Shown one piece after another: positions 45,862-53,635 of a stretch of DNA of 64,000 nt. The notes beneath the pieces were generated by a model, which worked only from the letters and a program-made list of their open reading frames with translations, did no database searches and was not told the origin of the DNA. Source of the DNA: Tsuneonella sp. CC-YZS046. GTDB lineage: Bacteria > Pseudomonadota > Alphaproteobacteria > Sphingomonadales > Sphingomonadaceae. Numbering within the stretch: position 1 is the first letter of the stretch; every line of letters starts with the position of its first letter. The stretch covers positions 1,908,501 to 1,972,500 of the forward strand of contig NZ_CP141590.1 in NCBI RefSeq assembly GCF_035581365.1, written 5' to 3'. Position numbers and translations under genes: made by a program.

Positions 45862-46923
45862 TCAATCCCAGCTTTCGATGGCTTCGATACCGGCGCGGGC
45901 ATAGGCTTTGGCGAACCGGCGCGCCTCGGCGGCGACCAAAGGGTCGGGCACAGCTCCGCTCGCCGCGCGCATGGCCACGCCCGATACGCCCACCGCGGCC
46001 CGATACATCGCAAACGCCACATGGAAGGCGGTCAGCCGCGGCATGGCCGGCGCCGCGGCGTAATAGGCATCGATAAACTCATGCGCCGAGGGAATGCCCA
46101 GGGCCCTGAGATCGAGTCCGGACACGCCGCCATTCTCATCGGGCGCAAGGAACCAGCCCTGCAGACAGAAGCCGAGATCGGCGAGGGGATGGCCGATGGT
46201 CGCAAGCTCCCAGTCGAACACGCCGGAAACCGCCCCGTCCTGCCGAAACATCACATTGGCGACACGATAATCGCCATGCGCAATGGTCGCGCATCCGTCA
46301 TCCGCCGGCATCTCCGCCGCGAGCCAGGCCTGAAGCCGGTCCACATCCGGATTGTCCGCGATCCCGAACTGGCTCCACTGCTTCGACCAGCCCGCCAGTT
46401 GCCTCCCGAAATAATCTCCCTGCTTGCCGAAGCCCGACAAGCCCGTTCCCTGCCAGTCGAAGCGATGGATCGCGCCGAGCGTGCCGGCCATGCCGGCGAA
46501 TGCCTTGCGCTTAACCTCCGGGGCGAGTTGCGGCAGCGCGTAGTCGTGCGAGACCACTCCTTCCAGGCGCTCCATCACGTAGAAGGGCGTCCCCACGATG
46601 CTCTCATCCTCGCAATAGAGGACCGGGGCAGGCACCGGCACGGCCGACCCGGACAATGCCTGGAGCAAACGGTATTCGCGATCGATACGATGAGCAGCGG
46701 CCGATAGCTGCATCGGCGGCTTCTTGCGCAGGACGAGGCGCCGGCTTCCCCCGGATACGAAGAATGTGGGGTTGGACATTCCACCGGCGGCACGATCGAC
46801 CGCTATGGTTCCGTCGAGGCCCGGAATCCGGGCACGCAGGAAATTCTCTAGCGCCACGACATCGAAGCCCAGGCCCGCATCGGCAGGCCCGCACTCCTTC
46901 GTCGCGGCGGCGGTATCAGCCAC
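45862..46923 (-). CDS. Aminoglycoside-phosphotransferase-fold kinase, LvaA/ACAD10-like
   Basis: A 353-residue APH-fold phosphotransferase starting with GTG at 46923. Kinase motifs: RRLVLRKKPP (ATP Lys region), the Brenner loop IAHGDYRVANVMF (catalytic Asp, Asn) and FDWELATIGHPLADLGFC (metal Asp). Its GTG lies inside the 3' end of the acyl-CoA dehydrogenase gene, an eight-base overlap. Adjacent APH plus ACAD genes correspond to the fused domains of mammalian ACAD10/11 and to bacterial LvaA/LvaC, where a 4-hydroxyacyl-CoA is phosphorylated and then the phosphate eliminated. The same role is inferred here. Confidence 0.85.
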   Translation of the reverse strand: MADTAAATKECGPADAGLGFDVVALENFLRARIPGLDGTIAVDRAAGGMSNPTFFVSGGSRRLVLRKKPPMQLSAAAHRIDREYRLLQALSGSAVPVPAPVLYCEDESIVGTPFYVMERLEGVVSHDYALPQLAPEVKRKAFAGMAGTLGAIHRFDWQGTGLSGFGKQGDYFGRQLAGWSKQWSQFGIADNPDVDRLQAWLAAEMPADDGCATIAHGDYRVANVMFRQDGAVSGVFDWELATIGHPLADLGFCLQGWFLAPDENGGVSGLDLRALGIPSAHEFIDAYYAAAPAMPRLTAFHVAFAMYRAAVGVSGVAMRAASGAVPDPLVAAEARRFAKAYARAGIEAIESWD

Positions 46924-48169
46924 GGCCCGTCCCCTTCGCCTGGCCGAAGCCGAACAGATATTGCGCAACGCGGCGGATCTGGATTTCCTCCGAACCTTCG
47001 GTGATGCGGTAGCGGCGGTGATGGCGGTAGATGTGCTCGAAGGGGTAAGCGCGGGTGTAACCCATCCCGCCATGCACCTGGATCGCGCGGTCCGCCGCCT
47101 GGCATACCAGCCGGTTCGCCTTGAAATTGCAGATCGATACCTTGTCGCTGATCTCCAGCGGGGAGCGGCGGTCCATCTCCCACGCCGTGCGGAAGACATA
47201 GTTCCGCAGCATTTCGACCTCGGCATGGAGTTCGGCCAGCTGGAACTGGATGATCTGGTTCTTCGACAGCGAATTGCCGAAGACTTTCCGTTCATTCGCG
47301 TATTTCACCGCCTGCTGGATGCAGTAACGCGCGGCACCCGTGCTCGCGGCCGCTTGCCGGATGCGGTTCTCATGGACGAAGCGCTGAGCGATATGGAGCC
47401 CCTTGCCCTCGCCGCCCAGAATCGCGTCATCCCTGACCCGCACGTCCTTCAGCCCGACCTCGGGATGGTCGCTCGGCATGTTGAAGGTCCAATGGTTATA
47501 GAGAATTTCGATGCCCGGCGTTGACATGGGCACGATGAAGGCGGTGATCCCGTCGGCATCGCCGGGCTTGCCGGAAGTGCGCGCGAAGATCAGGTCCGCC
47601 TTCGCGCGATAGACCTGGCTGTTATAGCGCTTCTGGCCATTGATCACCCACTCGCCGCCCTCCTTGCGGGCGGTGGTTTCGATATAGGTGGCGTCGCTGC
47701 CGTGATCCGGCTCGGTAAGAGCGAAGGCCAGGTGATTCTGGCGGCTTACGATGCCCTCGATATATTGCTTCTGATCGGGCGTGCCGTATTCATGAAGGAT
47801 CGGCACAATCGGAAAATTGCCCACAACCGAGCTTTCATCCTGCAGGTCGTTGGCGAGTTGCAGGCCCTGGCCGGCGAGATGCTCGCGAATGGCCGCGATC
47901 ATGAGATTGGAAGCCCCGCCGCCGCCAATTGCCTTGGGCAGCCCCAGCCTCAGGAACCCGGCCTTGTCGGCGCGGCGTTCCATCTCCGCGATCAGGTCGT
48001 TCCATTCCTCGCGCGGCTGTCCGTCGCGGTCCCAATCGGTCCGCGCATATTCCCGGCGATGATCGAAGAACTGGATATTGTCCCGCTCGAGCGGCTTGAT
48101 CTCGCGCTCGTTGAACGCGTCGATTTCCGCCAATTTCTCAACGATCTCCTGGGGAAGCTCAAAATCCAT
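46916..48169 (-). CDS. Acyl-CoA dehydrogenase, ACAD11/LvaC-like
   Basis: A 417-residue ACAD with MDFELPQEIVEKLAEID, the FAD segment ALTEPDHGSDATYIETTA, VSIC-containing helical bundle and the catalytic Glu in RITEGSEEIQIRR. VFGNSLSKNQIIQFQLAELHAEVEM and IQVHGGMGYTRAYPFEHIYRHHR agree with the ACAD10/11 branch. It pairs with the kinase encoded directly downstream; in studied systems the ACAD removes phosphate from a 4-phosphoacyl-CoA to shift a hydroxyl to the beta position. Substrate chain is unknown. Downstream partner overlaps by eight bases. Confidence 0.92.
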   Translation of the reverse strand: MDFELPQEIVEKLAEIDAFNEREIKPLERDNIQFFDHRREYARTDWDRDGQPREEWNDLIAEMERRADKAGFLRLGLPKAIGGGGASNLMIAAIREHLAGQGLQLANDLQDESSVVGNFPIVPILHEYGTPDQKQYIEGIVSRQNHLAFALTEPDHGSDATYIETTARKEGGEWVINGQKRYNSQVYRAKADLIFARTSGKPGDADGITAFIVPMSTPGIEILYNHWTFNMPSDHPEVGLKDVRVRDDAILGGEGKGLHIAQRFVHENRIRQAAASTGAARYCIQQAVKYANERKVFGNSLSKNQIIQFQLAELHAEVEMLRNYVFRTAWEMDRRSPLEISDKVSICNFKANRLVCQAADRAIQVHGGMGYTRAYPFEHIYRHHRRYRITEGSEEIQIRRVAQYLFGFGQAKGTGRG

Positions 48170-48224
48170 GATGCCCTTCAGTTCCTAAATTCACGTGTCG
48201 CCGCACATCCGCAGCCCGATCGCG

Positions 48225-49034
48225 TCAAAGGTCGACCTTGCCAAAAGGATGCGTGCTGCTCAGGCCGCCGTCGGCCGCGATGATCTGTCCGGTGATGAAC
48301 GCGCTGTCGTCGCTGGCCAGGAACGCCGCCACGCCGGCCGCCTCCCCCACCGTCCCGGTCCGGCGCAGCGGAGTGATCCCGCCCATCTTGTGCTCGACGC
48401 CCTTGTTCCGGGCATAGTCGAACGCCGATTTGGTGAGCTTCGTCTCGACCAGGCCCGAAGCAATCGCGTTCACGCGGACCTGCGTTCCGCGAAAGGCATT
48501 CGCCGCGCCCATGGCCAGCATGTTCACGGCCGACTTCGCGCAACCGTAGGCAATCGTGCCCGCGTTGGCGCGCAGCGAGCCTGCGGAACTCATCAGGATG
48601 ATCGACCCATGGCCTGCATCCCGCATCGCGGGGCCGAAGTGCTTGATGGTGAGGAACGCCGAAACGACATTGCCGCGCCAGGCATATTCCCACTGCTCGA
48701 CGGTCTGTTCGAACAAGGGCGCCATATGATCGGTATTGCCCGCATTGGCGAAGAGGATTTCATAGCCCCCCAGCGCATCGAGAGCATAGGCCGCCGCACC
48801 GGCGACAGCCTCTTCGTCGATCACATCGGCAACGTGGTGATGCGCCACCCCGCCGGCTGCGCGGATCATATCCGCCGTTTCAAGGATGTTGCCCTCGCTC
48901 CGGCCGATTAAGAGGACCTCCGCCCCTTCCGCCGCGAAACGCAAGGCAGAGCCACGGCCAATTCCGCTGCCGCCGCCGGTCACGACGGCCCGCTTGCCTT
49001 CAAGCCGCCTGCATCCCTGATGGAAGCCGCTCAT
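48225..49034 (-). CDS. Short-chain dehydrogenase/reductase
   Basis: A 269-residue classical SDR: TGGGSGIGRGSALRF for cofactor, the adjacent basic residue in LIGRSEG suggesting NADP, ILFANAGNTDH in place of NNAG, Ser in LMSSAGSLRA and YGCAKSAVN with the Tyr-Lys pair. The start codon overlaps the stop of the upstream SDR gene (ATGA). It could handle the hydroxyl or keto intermediate of the kinase-ACAD step, being only 55 bases upstream of the ACAD gene. Confidence 0.9.
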   Translation of the reverse strand: MSGFHQGCRRLEGKRAVVTGGGSGIGRGSALRFAAEGAEVLLIGRSEGNILETADMIRAAGGVAHHHVADVIDEEAVAGAAAYALDALGGYEILFANAGNTDHMAPLFEQTVEQWEYAWRGNVVSAFLTIKHFGPAMRDAGHGSIILMSSAGSLRANAGTIAYGCAKSAVNMLAMGAANAFRGTQVRVNAIASGLVETKLTKSAFDYARNKGVEHKMGGITPLRRTGTVGEAAGVAAFLASDDSAFITGQIIAADGGLSSTHPFGKVDL

Positions 49035-49825
49035 GCCGCGGAGATCCCGCCATTCGCGCTGATCGCCTGGCCCGTGATCTTCCTTGCGGCCGGACTGGCA
49101 AGAAACAGCGCAAGGTCGGCCAAGTCCTCAGCCTCCGCGATGCCGAGACTGGCCATCTTGCCCGCCTTCTCGAACAATTTTGACGCGAAAGCGCTTTCCT
49201 GCATCCGCGCGTTCGTGAGGGTCCCCGCGATCAGCGAAGGCGTCAGCGCATTGACCCGGATGCCATCGCGCTTCGCCTCGATAGCGAGCGCGCGAGTGAA
49301 CATGACGATTGCCGCCATGGCCGCGCCAATCACGGTTTCGCCCGGCGTGGCGAGCTTAGCGGCATCGGAGGCGACATTCAGGATAACGCCGCGCTTCGCC
49401 GCGATCATGTGGGGCAGCGCAGCCCGGCTGATGAGTATCGGCCCCATCGCCTGCTGGACGAGGATCGCCTCCAGATCCTCGATCGGCAGATTCTTGAGCA
49501 GTTCCGGCGCGGCCGGGCCTACGGTGGAGTTAAGCACTATCTCGAGCGAACCGAAGCGCCCGGCGACTTGCGAAACCACTTGCGTGGCCGCAGTCGCCGA
49601 ATTCGCGTCGGCGGCGAGGAAGAGGACATCGCAACCCGGCGCCGAATTGCGAACCTGCGCCGCCGCGGCTTCGCCACGTTCGGCATTCCGCCCGACGATC
49701 GCAATTCGGGGAACTCCGGCCCGCGCAAATTTGATGGCCGCCGCCAAGCCCACGCCCGCGGTGCCGCCCACGACAAGCGCGGTGGAATCTTCAAACTGGA
49801 TCGCGTCGGGACGACCTTCCGTCAC
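49031..49825 (-). CDS. SDR-fold protein lacking the catalytic Tyr-Lys pair
   Basis: A 264-residue SDR-fold protein. The cofactor motif is GGTAGVGLAAAIKF, and strand-4 reads EIVLNSTVGPAAP instead of NNAG. Where YxxxK is expected the sequence reads ETVIGAAMAAIVMFTRAL, so no Tyr or Lys stands at the right distance before TRAL; the Ser-type position (NVASDAAKL) is kept. It may be a non-classical or non-catalytic subunit. It is the first gene of the long minus-strand series, so it lies next to the AT-rich control region at 49826-50236. Confidence 0.82.
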   Translation of the reverse strand: MTEGRPDAIQFEDSTALVVGGTAGVGLAAAIKFARAGVPRIAIVGRNAERGEAAAAQVRNSAPGCDVLFLAADANSATAATQVVSQVAGRFGSLEIVLNSTVGPAAPELLKNLPIEDLEAILVQQAMGPILISRAALPHMIAAKRGVILNVASDAAKLATPGETVIGAAMAAIVMFTRALAIEAKRDGIRVNALTPSLIAGTLTNARMQESAFASKLFEKAGKMASLGIAEAEDLADLALFLASPAARKITGQAISANGGISAA

Positions 49826-50236
49826 ACCTGAATCCCCTCCTGAAACCTTCTTGTTAAGTGCAATTCATATATCCAACATAAATTTGATGCAATATCAAAT
49901 TTAATTGCATTTTTTCAATGTTTTATATATCATGTATTTCACTCATATAGGTAGATGTAATGGTTTTACTGAATTAAACTCATCAGCGCGATGAGCGCGA
50001 CTCACCACCCCAGGAACCCGCCCCTCAAAATTTCCGCTTCAACCGCGCAATGCGCGGCATAAATGAGCATAGATCATTTGAGTGACGAATTTTTTATAGC
50101 TTTATATCAGATAGTTATAAACTATATGCAGTCATTGCAGCGTAGCATCCTCATCATTAATGGGCTTGACTTATCAGTCAAATGATGAGCATTTCAGAGG
50201 TCCTGCGCGCACGGCGAGCACGCAAAAAGGGAAGAG
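49826..50236. promoter_or_regulatory. AT-rich divergent control region with three inverted repeats
   Basis: A 411-base region, strikingly AT-rich between ~49850 and 50180, that separates the minus-strand catabolic series from the first dehydratase pair. I see TTGACT-TATC-AGTCAA (50166-50181), ATAGTT-ATA-AACTAT (50111-50125) and CCGCGC-AAT-GCGCGG (50043-50057). The first overlaps a possible -35 TTGACT and sits ~56 bases before the dehydratase start, a good place for a TetR operator. No gene is visible here; promoter positions are not certain. Confidence 0.6.
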
Positions 50237-51430
50237 ATGCAGGCAATCCTAGATAAATTTTCTGCGGTCGCAGCCGACAGCCTGGCATATGCGCGTGCCT
50301 GGAAGGAGCGTTCGGGCCGGCCGGTTATCGGTTCGTTCCCCATGCACTTCCCGGTTGAACTGGCGCACGCGGCAGGCGCCTTGCCCGTCATCATCCAGGA
50401 AGCGGAAGATCCGATCACGGATGGCGAAGGAGCCGTCTTCTCCTTCTATTGCGGATATAATCGCAGCGTCGCCGACCAGGCGCTCAAGGGCCGCCTCAAA
50501 TTCCTCGATGCGATCATGTTCGGCGACCATTGCGTGCAATTGCTCGGCACGGCGGACATCATCCGCTGGCACGATCCGGAACTGCCGATCGTATTCGAGC
50601 AGCCGGTTTCCTCGCTCGACATGGATTGGGCCTTTGACGAAACCCGCTCGGTTTACGTCAAGCTCAAGGAGGATGTGGAAGAATTGCTGGGCGCGCGGAT
50701 CACCGACGATGCGCTGAAGGCCAGCATCTCGCTTTTCAATCGCAATCGCCAGCTGATCCGTAAAATCTATGAGATGCGCGTCGCCGGCACGACCGATTTG
50801 AGCGCGCGCCAGATGCAGCACATCATCAAGTCCAGCATGGTGATGGACAGGCAGGAGCATACCGGGCTGCTGGAGCGGCTTGTTGAAGCAATCGAAGCGC
50901 GCCCGGCCTCTCGCAGGCAGGGCATGCCGGTCTATCTCTCCGGCCATCTTTGCCAGGCGCCGAAGCTGGAACTGCTCGACATGATAGAAAGCACCGGCAC
51001 GGTGGTGGTCGGCGACGATCTCTATCACGGGTATCGCTTCATTTCGACGGACATCGACGAAGAAGACGATCCGATGACCGCCTTGGCCAATTGGTATCTC
51101 AGGAAGAACGAGAAGGTGCCCTGTCCGACCCGGGCCGATGGCGATGCCGATTGGGACGAATTCCTCGTCCGCGACATGCGCCGTACCGGCGCCGAAGGGC
51201 TGATCGTGCTGGTCGCCAAGTTCTGCGAACCGCACATGTATTATTTCCCGGAAATTCAGGAAAGATGCCGGCGGGAAGGGATTCCGATGCTCAAGCTCGA
51301 GACAGAGCATGATTCCATGCCGATGGAAGCCTTCAAGACCCGTCTCGAAACCTTTGTCGAAGTGGCCCGGCGGCGCCGCCGGCACGAAAAGCCCGAGAGC
51401 AAGCAGGAGAGAAGCCATGCTCAATGCTGA
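50237..51430 (+). CDS. 2-hydroxyacyl-CoA dehydratase / benzoyl-CoA reductase-family small subunit, copy 1
   Basis: A 397-residue protein of the HgdB/BcrC-like family, whose partners form an iron-sulfur enzyme that uses a low-potential electron for radical dehydration or reduction of CoA thioesters. Cys72 (FYCGYNRS), Cys99 (FGDHCVQLLG), Cys239 (GHLCQAPK), Cys296 and Cys330 (AKFCEPHMYY) are all conserved in the second copy at 62.06 kb, and three of them are candidate [4Fe-4S] ligands. Length is right for the family. The stop overlaps the start of the large-subunit gene by 14 bases. No activase lies beside this pair; one is found at 59.75 kb. Confidence 0.88.
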   Translation: MQAILDKFSAVAADSLAYARAWKERSGRPVIGSFPMHFPVELAHAAGALPVIIQEAEDPITDGEGAVFSFYCGYNRSVADQALKGRLKFLDAIMFGDHCVQLLGTADIIRWHDPELPIVFEQPVSSLDMDWAFDETRSVYVKLKEDVEELLGARITDDALKASISLFNRNRQLIRKIYEMRVAGTTDLSARQMQHIIKSSMVMDRQEHTGLLERLVEAIEARPASRRQGMPVYLSGHLCQAPKLELLDMIESTGTVVVGDDLYHGYRFISTDIDEEDDPMTALANWYLRKNEKVPCPTRADGDADWDEFLVRDMRRTGAEGLIVLVAKFCEPHMYYFPEIQERCRREGIPMLKLETEHDSMPMEAFKTRLETFVEVARRRRRHEKPESKQERSHAQC

Positions 51431-52778
51431 CGCGATCCATATGGATTGGGGAACCGGCAAGACTGCCCCCGTCAAGAAAGCCAACCGCCTCAAGGCCACC
51501 CGCCTCGGCAGCGCCATCGTTCACGATTATTGGTCGGATCTGTTTTCGGCGAAGGAGAGGGGCAAGAAGGTCGTCTGGTATAACGGAACCTATATCCCTC
51601 CGTTCTTCCATGCTCACGATCTTGCCTGGGTTCACGGCGAGGCATGGTCTGCCTATCTGGCCGCGCGGCATGTGGAAGGCGATGCGCAGAGCGCCGGCGA
51701 ATCCCGCGGCTACGACCGGGAGCTATGCTCCTACGCCCGCACCCACATCGGCCAGGCGCTGATGGACAAGAAAGACCTGCAGGACGGCAAGATCGATCCG
51801 CAGAGCGCCAAGGGCATTGCGATCAGCCAACTGCCGCTGCCCGACATGATCGTGAATGCCTATCCCTATTGCAGCTCCGGCCAGCAATGGGATGAGATGA
51901 TCTACCGCCTGTTCGACAAGCGCGTGCCGATTTTCCATGTCAACGTGCCGATGCTGTGGGGTGGCCGCAAGGATGCCGCCTATCTGTCGGGCAGCGAGAT
52001 GGATGAGAAGATCGGCTACGTCTCGCGCCAGCTGCGCGCGATGACCGACTTCCTGGTCGAGAACACCGGACGGAAATACGATTGGGACCGCCTCAGCGAA
52101 GTCATGGCCTTCATCAAGAAATCGGCCGAACTCCGGCTCGAAGCGATGGACATGTGCACAGCCACCCCCTCACCCGCCAGTTTCTTCGATTGGATCGTCA
52201 GCATCGCGCATGTCAACTTCATGCCCGGAACACAGCGTCTGGTCGATTTCTTCGAGGCCATGAAAGCCGAAATTGCGGAGCGCGTCGCGAATGGCGAAGG
52301 CGCCGTGCCGCAGGAGAAATATCGCTTTTTCTTCGACGGGATGATGAACTGGAACAAGGTCGGTTGGCTGGCGGAGAAGTTCGCGGCCAACAATGCCTGT
52401 GTGGTTGCCGGACGCTATACCCACATGTCCTTCTGGCAGGAGCCGCAGGCCATCGACCTTGCCGACCCTGTGGCGGGAATGGCCCATAATTATCTCGCCT
52501 GCCCGAACAATTCCGGCGCGCCCTATATGATCGGCGAGATCGATCGCCTTTGCGAGAAGTTCAAGATCGACGGCATGGTGATGCATGTCTCGCGGACTTG
52601 CCGAGGCATGACCAACTCCCAGCATCTGATCGTCGATTCCGCGCGCCGCCATGGCCGGGCAGCCCTGTTCTTCGAAGGCGATGTGGCGGATGAGTCCTTC
52701 TACAAGGACGAACTGCTCAATACGCGGCTCGAGGCGATGATCGAATCTCTCGATTCCAAGCGGATCATGGCCGCCTGA
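51417..52778 (+). CDS. 2-hydroxyacyl-CoA dehydratase / benzoyl-CoA reductase-family large subunit, copy 1
   Basis: A 453-residue HgdA/BcrB-like subunit that should dimerise with the product of the preceding gene. Conserved cysteines seen in both copies are Cys104 (ELCSYARTH), Cys152 (YPYCSSGQQWDE), Cys247, Cys362 (ACPNNSG), Cys379 and Cys395 (SRTCRGM); the 104/152/395 set best fits the cluster ligand spacing of the family. The shared motif EGDVADESFYKDE at the C-terminus marks both copies. The exact reaction (dehydratase or ring reductase) cannot be read from sequence. A strong hairpin follows 20 bases after the stop. Confidence 0.88.
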   Translation: MLNADAIHMDWGTGKTAPVKKANRLKATRLGSAIVHDYWSDLFSAKERGKKVVWYNGTYIPPFFHAHDLAWVHGEAWSAYLAARHVEGDAQSAGESRGYDRELCSYARTHIGQALMDKKDLQDGKIDPQSAKGIAISQLPLPDMIVNAYPYCSSGQQWDEMIYRLFDKRVPIFHVNVPMLWGGRKDAAYLSGSEMDEKIGYVSRQLRAMTDFLVENTGRKYDWDRLSEVMAFIKKSAELRLEAMDMCTATPSPASFFDWIVSIAHVNFMPGTQRLVDFFEAMKAEIAERVANGEGAVPQEKYRFFFDGMMNWNKVGWLAEKFAANNACVVAGRYTHMSFWQEPQAIDLADPVAGMAHNYLACPNNSGAPYMIGEIDRLCEKFKIDGMVMHVSRTCRGMTNSQHLIVDSARRHGRAALFFEGDVADESFYKDELLNTRLEAMIESLDSKRIMAA

Positions 52779-52798
52779 CTGATCGACAAGGGCATTAT

Positions 52799-52828
52799 GG
52801 AAGGCGCGCGCTGCTGTGCGCGCCTTCC
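52799..52828. terminator. Hairpin terminator between convergent dehydratase and TetR genes
   Basis: GGAAGGCGCGC (52799-52809) and GCGCGCCTTCC (52818-52828) form a perfect eleven-base stem with an eight-base loop. It lies between two convergent genes and could serve both; a strong T-run is absent, so the plus-strand efficiency is uncertain. Confidence 0.75.
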
Positions 52829-52851
52829 CGTATATTTCAACGCTTTCCCGG

Positions 52852-53547
52852 CTAGGATTGCTTTTCCAGGCGATCGGCCACGGCCTCCAGCCGCCCGATG
52901 ACGGCATTCAACCTTTCATCGCCCAAGGGCTCGGCCGTCATTCCGCCATAGACTACCATCGCGATCTCATCGGCGAGTTCCTCGACATCGAAATCGCCTT
53001 CGCCGCGCAAGAATCGCCAGGTGCTATGCTCGATCGTGCCGAAGACCATGTCGCGCAGCACCCGCTCGGGAACGCCGCTTCTGAATTCGCCGCTCTCAAT
53101 GGCGTCCTTGAACAGCTTGCGGAATTGTTCCGTATATTCACGATTGATTTCAAAAAGTTGTGTCTCTTTGTAATTGGCTCTCGGCCGCACTTCCAGCATG
53201 ACGTAACGGCTGAGCGCTGGCCCCTTCGTGATGGTTTTCAGCGAATGCCAGACCAGATAGCGCAATTTGTTGTAGGTGCCATTGAATGCGCTGACATCGA
53301 CCAGATCGGCAAAGCTATGGGTGAACCATTCTTCCGCCACGCGCAGCAGCAGATCATCCTTGTTCTTGAAATAGCGATAGACCGTTCCCTCGACGATGTT
53401 GGCGCGTTCCGCGATTTCGGCCATCGTCACGCCTTCGTAGCCCTTGGTGGCGATCACTTCCTTGGCTGCCGCGAGAATATCGGAGACGCGTTGATCCTGC
53501 GAGAGACGAGTTACTTGCCGACGCCGCACCCTTCGGACCACGTTCAT
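52852..53547 (-). CDS. TetR-family transcriptional regulator
   Basis: A 231-residue TetR regulator. The N-terminal helix-turn-helix is VSDILAAAKEVIATKGYEGVTMAEIAERANIVEGTVYRYFKNKDDLL (in parts), preceded by a basic tail RRVRRRQVTR. The C-terminal half is a ligand-binding/dimerisation domain with no recognisable ligand. It is placed between the dehydratase pair and the PQQ dehydrogenase, so it may control one or both, possibly through the inverted repeats upstream of 50237. Regulation is inferred from position. Confidence 0.92.
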   Translation of the reverse strand: MNVVRRVRRRQVTRLSQDQRVSDILAAAKEVIATKGYEGVTMAEIAERANIVEGTVYRYFKNKDDLLLRVAEEWFTHSFADLVDVSAFNGTYNKLRYLVWHSLKTITKGPALSRYVMLEVRPRANYKETQLFEINREYTEQFRKLFKDAIESGEFRSGVPERVLRDMVFGTIEHSTWRFLRGEGDFDVEELADEIAMVVYGGMTAEPLGDERLNAVIGRLEAVADRLEKQS

Positions 53548-53635
53548 TGCTGCGCTTCCTTCTTGTCCGCCATGCCCCGCATGAACGCCCCTGTTACAAG
53601 CTGTAGCCTAGCGATGAAACCAGTAACAATCCAGC

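Noticed and set aside
50237..52778. Calling the pair a benzoyl-CoA reductase
   Set aside because: The fold and cysteines are shared by dehydratases and reductases; nothing in the sequence or neighbours (no ring-hydrolase or oxidoreductase set typical of benzoate degradation) supports ring reduction specifically.
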